Below are positions 15,218 to 21,036 of a stretch of DNA of 32,217 bases, one piece after another. The notes beneath the pieces were generated by a model. The model saw only the letters and a list, made by a program, of their open reading frames with translations. It was not told the origin of the DNA and ran no database searches. The position numbers and the translations under genes are program-made. The stretch is from Chloroflexota bacterium. Its GTDB lineage: Bacteria; Chloroflexota; UBA6077; FW602-bin22; CADDYW01. Within the stretch, counting starts at the first letter, position 1. The number at the start of each line of letters is the position of its first letter. The DNA lies in assembly GCA_902810745.1 (NCBI GenBank), contig CADDYW010000043.1, positions 1-32,217 of the forward strand, given 5' to 3'.

Positions 15218-16294
15218 TTACACCAGGTCTTCTTGGTCTCCCGAGGAACGAGCCGCTTCAACCGCGCCGAGCGGTACGGGCGGTGAAGGGCCGGCCGTTT
15301 CTGCCAATCCGCGGTTGCCGTGGACGGGAGCAGCTGCGGATGCGTACAGGCGCGACGTGGCTTCGGCAAGAGCGACGACCTTCTGCCGAAGCTCGGGCGG
15401 CTCGATCACCTCCACCAGTGGCCCCAGGCCCAGCACGTACGCGCAGGCTTCGTCTTCGACTTCGAACTGCACCCGCAGCACGACCCACCCGTCGAATTCA
15501 GAACGGCCCTCGGACACGATCCGCGCGTACCGCCAGATCTGGCGCAGCCGCGGCAGCGCGTCAGACCGGACGCGCACGGTCGCCGGATACCGGGGAAGGC
15601 TGGACTGGAACTCGGCCGACGACGTCTCCCAATAGCGCGCGAGGTCGAATTCCGCCGGACGCTCGCAGCGGTCCGTCGTCAGCGCAGCGTGCTGAATGCG
15701 GGCGACGCGATAGATGCGTATCTCGCCGTCGACGCGCGCGACCAGGTACCAGACGCTGCCCTTCGCGACCAGCCCGAGCGGATCGACGAAACGCTCGGTC
15801 GTCTGGCCATCGCTTCGTCGGTAATAGATCCGCAGCTTCCGCTCCTGCCAGATCGCTTCCTGCACGACGGGCAGCGCCGAGAGGTCTTCGGAGGTCGCGC
15901 GCCAGCCGGTCACGTCGACGTGGATACGCTGGCGGGCGGAGGCGGCCTCGCGCCGAGAGGCGGCTGGCAGCGTGGCGAACAGCTTGTCGAGCGCCAGATC
16001 AGCGGCGCGATTCAGGCCAAGATCCGAAAGCAGGTGCGACGAACGGGCGAGAAAGAGGGCCTGGATCTCCGATTCGGACAGCCCGGTCAGGTCGGTGCGA
16101 TAGCCATCGGGTAAGAACCAGCCGCCGCGCGCCCCGCGCTCGGACATGACCGGAATCCCCGCGGCGCTCAGCGCGTCCATATCGCGGTAGATTGTCCGCT
16201 CGCACACCTCGAGCCGACGCGCCAGCTCGCCCGCCGTCCAGCGTCGTCCGGAGTGAAGGAGCAGGAGAATCGAGACCAGCCGATCGGCACGCAT
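15218..16294 (-). CDS. YafY-type transcriptional regulator (HTH + WYL + WCX domains)
   Basis: This 358-residue DNA-binding regulator has an N-terminal DeoR-like winged helix-turn-helix (about 1-60: RLVSILLLLHSGRRWTAGEL, then VCERTIYRDMDALSAAGIP). The WYL ligand-sensing domain (about 140-215) contains IYYRRSDGQTTERFVDPLGL and KGSVWYLVARVDG. A C-terminal WCX domain (about 255-335) ends with LGPLVEVIEPPELRQKV. WYL regulators respond to nucleic-acid or nucleotide-like ligands. The last 35 residues are low-complexity. It is divergent from the LLM oxidoreductase, and two palindromes lie in the shared 130-nt gap. It probably represses or activates that gene and itself (inference). Confidence 0.9.
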   Translation of the reverse strand: MRADRLVSILLLLHSGRRWTAGELARRLEVCERTIYRDMDALSAAGIPVMSERGARGGWFLPDGYRTDLTGLSESEIQALFLARSSHLLSDLGLNRAADLALDKLFATLPAASRREAASARQRIHVDVTGWRATSEDLSALPVVQEAIWQERKLRIYYRRSDGQTTERFVDPLGLVAKGSVWYLVARVDGEIRIYRVARIQHAALTTDRCERPAEFDLARYWETSSAEFQSSLPRYPATVRVRSDALPRLRQIWRYARIVSEGRSEFDGWVVLRVQFEVEDEACAYVLGLGPLVEVIEPPELRQKVVALAEATSRLYASAAAPVHGNRGLAETAGPSPPVPLGAVEAARSSGDQEDLV

Positions 16295-16334
16295 TTGTAG
16301 TCCTCGTGGGTCCGCGGCGCAACGGTCGCGTGGA

Positions 16335-16345
16335 CTAGAGTCTAG
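16335..16345. promoter_or_regulatory. Short palindrome between WYL regulator and LLM gene
   Basis: CTAGAGTCTAG is a perfect 11-bp palindrome (CTAGA, G, TCTAG), 41 bp upstream of the WYL gene start. Confidence 0.35.
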
Positions 16346-16354
16346 CAGATGAAC

Positions 16355-16371
16355 CTGACAGAGGATGTCAG
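16355..16371. promoter_or_regulatory. Candidate WYL-regulator operator
   Basis: CTGACAGAGGATGTCAG has perfect 6-bp arms around a 5-bp spacer. It sits in the middle of the divergent intergenic region, the expected place for an operator controlling both genes. Binding by the adjacent regulator is inferred from position only. Confidence 0.45.
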
Positions 16372-16424
16372 CAATGGACGTCTAAACTGGCTCTTCGTGC
16401 TAGGAAATAAGTGTGAGGTGTGGT

Positions 16425-17234
16425 GTGTCGTTGAAGTACGGATTCGTCCTGCCACGGGGTGATGCGCGGCGCGCGGCGGACTGGGCCCGCATGGCCGAGG
16501 ACGCCGGCTGGGATGGATACTTCGTCTCCGAACCGGTCTGGGGAGTCGATGCCTGGATCTCGCTCGCGGCGGCGGCGATGCAGACAGAGCGGATTCGCCT
16601 CGGGACCCTGCTGACGCCGCTCTCGCGCATGCGGCCATGGAAGCTCGCCAGCGAAACGGTGACGCTCGATCACCTGTCGAACGGTCGAGTGATCCTGGCG
16701 GTCGGGCTGGGCGCGATCGATACCGGCTTCGAGACGTTTGGGGAGGTCACCGATCGACGGACGCGCGCCGAGCTTCTGGACGAAGGGCTGGACATACTGA
16801 CCGGTCTCTGGAAAGGGCAGCCGTTCAGCTACGACGGCAAGCACTACCACGTCCGACCGACGGCATTCTTTCCTCCTCCGCCACCGCTGCAGCAGCCGCG
16901 CATTCCGATCTGGGTGGTGGGGATGTGGCCACGCGAGAAGTCGATGCGGCGCGTCGCGAGGTACGACGGGCTGCTGCCCTCGGTGCAGGGACGCGAGATG
17001 ACGCCGGACGACCTGCGCCGGATGATTGATTTCATCGAAGCTCATCGCTCCGAGACAACACCGTTCGAGGTGGTGATGGAGGGGATCACGCCAGGCGACG
17101 ATCCACGCCGGGCCAGCGAGATCATCCGACCGTGGCAGGAGGCGGGGGCGACCTGGTGGATCGAGTCGCGCTGGGAGGATCCGGATCACGTCGTCCTGAC
17201 TCGCCTGCGCCAGGGACCGCCACGGACCGAGTGA
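16425..17234 (+). CDS. LLM-class flavin (probably F420)-dependent oxidoreductase
   Basis: This luciferase-like monooxygenase-family TIM barrel has about 269 residues and is of the short type. It begins SLKYGFVLPRGDARRAADWARMAEDAGWDG-like (KYGFVLP, then AEDAGWDGYFVSE). It continues with TERIRLGTLLTPLSRMRPWKL, LDHLSNGRVILAVGLGA and ELLDEGLDILTGLW, all typical of LLM proteins. Such enzymes use FMN or F420 to reduce or oxidise small organics. A deazaflavin-type nitroreductase gene converges on it 54 nt away, which favours F420. Two GTG starts are possible: 16425 (GAGG 6 nt upstream, used here) and 16413 (AGGA 7 nt upstream, four residues longer). Probable control is by the divergent WYL regulator. 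Confidence 0.85.
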   Translation: MSLKYGFVLPRGDARRAADWARMAEDAGWDGYFVSEPVWGVDAWISLAAAAMQTERIRLGTLLTPLSRMRPWKLASETVTLDHLSNGRVILAVGLGAIDTGFETFGEVTDRRTRAELLDEGLDILTGLWKGQPFSYDGKHYHVRPTAFFPPPPPLQQPRIPIWVVGMWPREKSMRRVARYDGLLPSVQGREMTPDDLRRMIDFIEAHRSETTPFEVVMEGITPGDDPRRASEIIRPWQEAGATWWIESRWEDPDHVVLTRLRQGPPRTE

Positions 17235-17288
17235 GGTCCGACGCCTCAGGGCCGTGGCGGTTCGCGCGGCGGGAGCCGGTGCAGCGCG

Positions 17289-17882
17289 TTACCGAGGCTC
17301 GGCGGCGGGATGCACCGCGAGCGTCCGGACCCGGAGGAACTGCTTCACGCCGTAAAGCCGAAAGGCAAAGCGTCGCGACGGCGCAAGAAGGTCCATCGCC
17401 TGTGACCGCGAAAGCAGCACCGGCTCACCCACGACGTACGTGACGCCATTTCGTTCGAGCGTGAACTGTCCGGCTGCCAGCACGTTGCGGAGCCAGTCGA
17501 CGTCGGTGCCGTAGAAGAGCGGGATGATGAACCCGTTCGCGGCTGGCTCGGCGACGATCGGGGTCGCGTAGGGGCGGCGGGTTCGGCGACCAACGTGATG
17601 GGCGACGGAAGCATACCAGCCGCGACGGCCCGCGAGCAGTAGCATGGCACGGTTGACCGCGTACTTGTTCAGCTGTCGGACCGCGTCGATCAGGAGAGGG
17701 GACTGGGACCGAAAGAGAACGATCAGGCCAGCAAGCACGACGATCGGAACGGCCAGGAAGACCGCGACGACGCGGGCGAGCGCGGGCAGGCGGCGTTCCG
17801 TGGCACCGCGCGACCTTTTCCGGGACGACGTATCGGTTCGGCAAGCACCTCGTCTGCCCCGGGTGTTTTCGATTGCCTGCAC
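17289..17882 (-). CDS. Deazaflavin (F420)-dependent nitroreductase family protein with N-terminal membrane helix
   Basis: In this 197-residue protein, residues 1-30 are basic and residues about 36-58 form a hydrophobic helix (VVAVFLAVPIVVLAGLIVLF). The split-barrel domain of the Ddn/DUF385 family follows: HHVGRRTRRPYATPIVAE, GFIIPLFYGTDVDWLRNVLA and ERNGVTYVVGEPVLL. The family binds the deazaflavin F420 or FMN and reduces quinones, nitro compounds and other acceptors, often at the membrane. The start is GTG 17882 with a GAGGTGAGG stretch upstream. It is convergent with the LLM gene, and the pairing hints at F420 metabolism in this organism. Confidence 0.8.
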   Translation of the reverse strand: MQAIENTRGRRGACRTDTSSRKRSRGATERRLPALARVVAVFLAVPIVVLAGLIVLFRSQSPLLIDAVRQLNKYAVNRAMLLLAGRRGWYASVAHHVGRRTRRPYATPIVAEPAANGFIIPLFYGTDVDWLRNVLAAGQFTLERNGVTYVVGEPVLLSRSQAMDLLAPSRRFAFRLYGVKQFLRVRTLAVHPAAEPR

Positions 17883-18033
17883 TGGTCCTCACCTCGACGG
17901 CAGTCCCGAAACGAAGGATGCAAGATGACGGCCTGACTCGTCAACGGGCAAAACGCGCGTGATCCCGGGTCGATCCACCGGCCTTGCGGATTGCTCGTCG
18001 CGATCAAGATCCCCGTGCGCCGTTCTGTATCAG

Positions 18034-18651
18034 CTACCGGATTCCGGTGTCGATGTGCAGGTCGAGCCGCGTCGTCCGGCCGCTCTCGATCTGGACGGTC
18101 GCCGGCAGGTCCTTGCTGAAGCCGGAGACGCCGGGCTTGAGCCGAACGACGTAGCGCCCGGGCGGTAGCGCAACGCGATAGGTGCAGTCGGGCTGAAGAT
18201 TGAAGCTTGTCACCTGCGTCCGTCCATCTTCACGGAAAATCGCGAGGCCGCGTGATGAGCAGATCTGAGGCGACGGAGTCGGAGACGGAACGCCGATGCG
18301 CTCGACCGGCGTGAGCGGGCCGATCGAGACACGCCCTTCCAGGTAGCCTTCGGTACTCGTTGGGGTGCCGGTCAATGCTGTACCTCCTGGTGAAGCGCCG
18401 GGCGAGGGCGAGGCGATGGGAGACACCAGGACGCTCGCCGTCGAGGCGGGACGAGCGGTTGGCGTACCGGCTGCCGTGGTCGCGGTCGCCACGTCGGCCG
18501 AGCCCGCCGTCGCGGAGGATGGCGGCATCGCGGCCGTCGAGGCGCACGCGGTGAGCAGGCCAATGACGACGACGACCAGGGCGCGAGCCAGAACCCCCAG
18601 CGTGACGCTCTCATATAGGCGATCGAGCGGTGCGACTCGAACGTTGCTCAT
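18034..18651 (-). CDS. Lipoprotein with Thr/Ser/Pro-rich linker and small C-terminal beta domain
   Basis: This 205-residue protein has a 22-residue N-terminal extension, a hydrophobic helix and lipobox LLTAC (lipidated Cys about 36). A long Ala/Thr/Ser/Pro spacer (about 37-105) precedes a domain (about 106-205) reading LEGRVSIGPLTPVERIGVP, CTYRVALPPGRYVVRLKP, and ending with GRTTRLDLHIDTGIR. The last part resembles carboxypeptidase-regulatory or PEGA-like surface domains that form small beta sandwiches. It is presumably displayed on the outer face of the membrane. Function unknown. GGAGG lies only 3 nt before the ATG, so the exact start is slightly uncertain. Confidence 0.65.
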   Translation of the reverse strand: MSNVRVAPLDRLYESVTLGVLARALVVVVIGLLTACASTAAMPPSSATAGSADVATATTAAGTPTARPASTASVLVSPIASPSPGASPGGTALTGTPTSTEGYLEGRVSIGPLTPVERIGVPSPTPSPQICSSRGLAIFREDGRTQVTSFNLQPDCTYRVALPPGRYVVRLKPGVSGFSKDLPATVQIESGRTTRLDLHIDTGIR

Positions 18652-18841
18652 TCACCTCCGCCCTCGCGCGTGGCTGGCGATAGACGCGAGCGATACGTTG
18701 GATCCTTCGCCCGCGCGGCCATCTACGCCGACGCCGTGGACGCGGCGCGGCCTGATATAGCCCCCGTCGGCTGGCACGTCGGGAAGCCGGCGAACGGAAC
18801 GCGCATTCGCCGGGCCGTCGGTCAAGGCGATGCGCACCGGA

Positions 18842-19570
18842 TCACTCTCCGTGCCCGGCAGGGAGCGGCGCCGACGGGAGCAGCGCTTCGCCGTCGTGAA
18901 GCGTGGCGAAGGCGGCGGGAACCGCGCCGACGAACAGCAGGATGCAGATCAGGTATTTGAGTGCGTTCTGGAAGGCGGTGACGTGCACGGGAAAGATGAC
19001 GATCGTCAGCGGGCTGGTGAGGGCGAAGGCCCAGGCAGCCCAGGATGGGACGAGGCGCAGCCGACCCAGCATGTAGCCAATAACCACGGCACTCAGCAGG
19101 TGGCCGACGATGTAGATGAGCAAGAAGGAGGTCATGACGGTGTCGCCGTTGAACTCCGCCCAGAGCGCGGTAAGCGGCGGCGGACTACCCGCCCATGCGA
19201 TGTCGACCGCCAGGTCGTCGAGACTGATCAGCGCGGCCCACGGAATCCAGCCGATCAGCGAGAGGGCGGCGGCTAGCGTCGCGAGCCCCGGCGCACGGCG
19301 AATGCCCAGCAGCGACATGCCGAGGTAGCCGAGGGGCAAGAAGAACGAGGCGGCGACGGCGCCGATGAGATGCAACGTGTTGGCGGTCGGGCTGGCCGCC
19401 GCGGCGTCGACGAGTGGCTGGCGAAGATTGCCTTCCCAGGTGACGAGGTAGAGGGTGATGCTCGCTGGCGCCAGGATGATGCAGGCTGCCAGGAGAGCCC
19501 GCTGCCATCCGAGAAACGGCGACGTCGACATCGACGAAAGCTGCTGGCTTGGCTGATCAGGGCGGATCAT
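18842..19570 (-). CDS. Multi-pass membrane protein of unknown function
   Basis: This 242-residue hydrophobic protein has about six or seven predicted transmembrane helices, e.g. ALLAACIILAPASITLYLV, LHLIGAVAASFFLPLGYLG, SFLLIYIVGHLLSAVVIGYM and FALTSPLTIVIFPV. I do not recognise a specific family, though the layout resembles DUF4386-type proteins. The ATG at 19570 is chosen because it overlaps the stop codon of the preceding FAD oxidoreductase gene as ATGA, a classic translational coupling. A later ATG (19531) lacks a ribosome site. Coupling suggests the two proteins are needed in a fixed ratio, but no shared function can be stated. Confidence 0.65.
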   Translation of the reverse strand: MIRPDQPSQQLSSMSTSPFLGWQRALLAACIILAPASITLYLVTWEGNLRQPLVDAAAASPTANTLHLIGAVAASFFLPLGYLGMSLLGIRRAPGLATLAAALSLIGWIPWAALISLDDLAVDIAWAGSPPPLTALWAEFNGDTVMTSFLLIYIVGHLLSAVVIGYMLGRLRLVPSWAAWAFALTSPLTIVIFPVHVTAFQNALKYLICILLFVGAVPAAFATLHDGEALLPSAPLPAGHGE

Positions 19571-20712
19571 CGATGGGCACCACGGTCTCGCCGCGCGGGC
19601 TCGTGACCTTCCAGCAGGCGATCGGGGCGGAACGGCGCGAGCTCCGGGCAGGCCTGGCCGGTCACGACCTCCCCGGCGACCAGGCGACCGAGACGGGGTC
19701 CGAGAGTCACGCCGCTGTGCGTGAAGACGAGGTAGTAGCCCGAAAGGCCGGGTACGGGCCCGACCGCGCTCCGGCCATCCGCGGGCAGCGGGCGCCAGCC
19801 GAGCCGGACGGCCTCGATCCGGGCGCCAGCCAGGACGGGCAGCACGGCCTGGGCACGGCGGAGCAGCTCCCGACACCAGCTCGAATCCGCGTGAATCTCC
19901 TCTGTTATGTCGCCTTCTTCGGGTAGCGTGGCGTCGACGTCTTCGGAGCCGATCAGAACGCGGCCGGCGCCGTCAGGACGCAGATGCACGCCGGGCGCGT
20001 GCACGACGCGTGAGAGGCAGGTTGGCACTGGCTCGGTGACGACGAGCAGGCCGGGCGAGCGCTGACGCGCGATCGAGATTCCGAGGGGATCGAGAAACCG
20101 CCCGGCCGCGGGGCCGGTGCAGTCGATCACCAGGCCGGCAGCGAGGTGCTCACCGTCCACGATCACCCCGGCAACGCGGCCGTTCTGGACGTCGAGCGCG
20201 TCGACGCGCATCGGGAAGCGGACCGTAGCGCCGCTGGCCTGCGCCACTTCGAGCAGGCGATGGATCAGGACCGGCGCGGCGACCCAGCCTTCGTCGGGGT
20301 AGAAGGCGTAGCTGGCGGAATCGGGTAGAGCGAGGTCGGGGACGAGCTCTCGCGCGCGGACTTCGGAGATCAGCTCGGCGCGGTAGCCCCAGTCCTGGAG
20401 GCGGGCGACCTTCGCGTGCTGGTGATCCCGGCGCTCGGATCCGGTCACGACCTCGAGATTACCGGTCGGATGGAACCAGTCGCCGCCCAGCGTATCCGCG
20501 AGCACGTGGTGCTCGGCCAGGCCAGCCGCGTTGAGCGCGAAGTACTCGCGCGGCAGCTTCTCGTTCGCGTTTGGCCAGGCGAAGCTCGCGCGGCTCGTCC
20601 CCGCGGCAGGGCGCTGCGCCTCCAGCACGGTGACGGGCACGCCCTTCTGGCTGAGCGCGTAGGCAACGGACGCGCCGACGATACCCGCCCCGACGACGAT
20701 GATCCGATCCAT
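19567..20712 (-). CDS. FAD-dependent oxidoreductase, DAO/DadA family
   Basis: This 381-residue flavoenzyme starts with the dinucleotide-binding motif IIVVGAGIVGASVAYALSQKG. Next comes VTVLEAQRPAAGTSRASFAWPNANEK, a DadA-like FAD contact. The C-terminal FAD motif is RLGWRPLPADGRSAVGPVPGLSGYYLVFTHSG-like (WRPLPADGR, then HSGVTLGP). Such enzymes oxidise amines, typically D-amino acids or N-methyl amino acids. The substrate is not determined. An ATG at 20712 is used, 38 nt after a plausible -10. The stop overlaps the membrane protein start. A second, only distantly similar DAO-family gene lies at 29866-30987. Confidence 0.87.
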   Translation of the reverse strand: MDRIIVVGAGIVGASVAYALSQKGVPVTVLEAQRPAAGTSRASFAWPNANEKLPREYFALNAAGLAEHHVLADTLGGDWFHPTGNLEVVTGSERRDHQHAKVARLQDWGYRAELISEVRARELVPDLALPDSASYAFYPDEGWVAAPVLIHRLLEVAQASGATVRFPMRVDALDVQNGRVAGVIVDGEHLAAGLVIDCTGPAAGRFLDPLGISIARQRSPGLLVVTEPVPTCLSRVVHAPGVHLRPDGAGRVLIGSEDVDATLPEEGDITEEIHADSSWCRELLRRAQAVLPVLAGARIEAVRLGWRPLPADGRSAVGPVPGLSGYYLVFTHSGVTLGPRLGRLVAGEVVTGQACPELAPFRPDRLLEGHEPARRDRGAHR

Positions 20713-20748
20713 TCCGGTCCGTCTCTCTGAGAACAAGCGTCAGGCGTG

Positions 20749-20778
20749 ATTGTACCACCCGGGGAGGAGCACTGTCTC
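20749..20778 (-). promoter_or_regulatory. Putative promoter for the DAO-family gene
   Basis: On the minus strand GAGACA (20778-20773), 18 nt and TACAAT (20754-20749) lie 37 nt before the ATG. The match is 4/6 for the -35 and 5/6 for the -10. Confidence 0.4.
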
Positions 20779-20827
20779 GGAGGCGACAGACAGCGTCGAT
20801 CGCGACGAGCATACTGGGATTCGATCA

Positions 20828-20853
20828 GCGATCGGTTTTCTTCGATCGATCGC
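20828..20853. promoter_or_regulatory. Inverted repeat upstream of the oxidase-glycosidase operon promoter
   Basis: GCGATCG (20828-20834) and CGATCGC (20847-20853) form a perfect 7-bp inverted repeat with a 12-nt spacer, just before the -35 at 20865. The surrounding sequence is rich in GATCG, so chance is possible. Confidence 0.3.
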
Positions 20854-20864
20854 ATACGACGCGC

Positions 20865-20893
20865 TTGACACGTCCGGTTGCACTCGGTACGAT
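20865..20893 (+). promoter_or_regulatory. Sigma70-type promoter of the GMC oxidoreductase-GH1 operon
   Basis: A perfect TTGACA (20865-20870), a 17-nt spacer and TACGAT (20888-20893) point to the gene starting at 21037. This leaves a leader of about 135 nt. It is one of the two best promoter matches in the window. Confidence 0.6.
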
Positions 20894-21036
20894 GGCGCGC
20901 ATACGTGCCGGGATCAAGAGGTGGTAGGACAGGCTCGGCAACACTCGGGCTGGATATTCGAAGGCTCGCGTGACGATGCCGCGCGAGCATCATGGCCTCA
21001 CGCGCGTTTTGTACCGTGCGCAGGAAGGAGTTCGTG

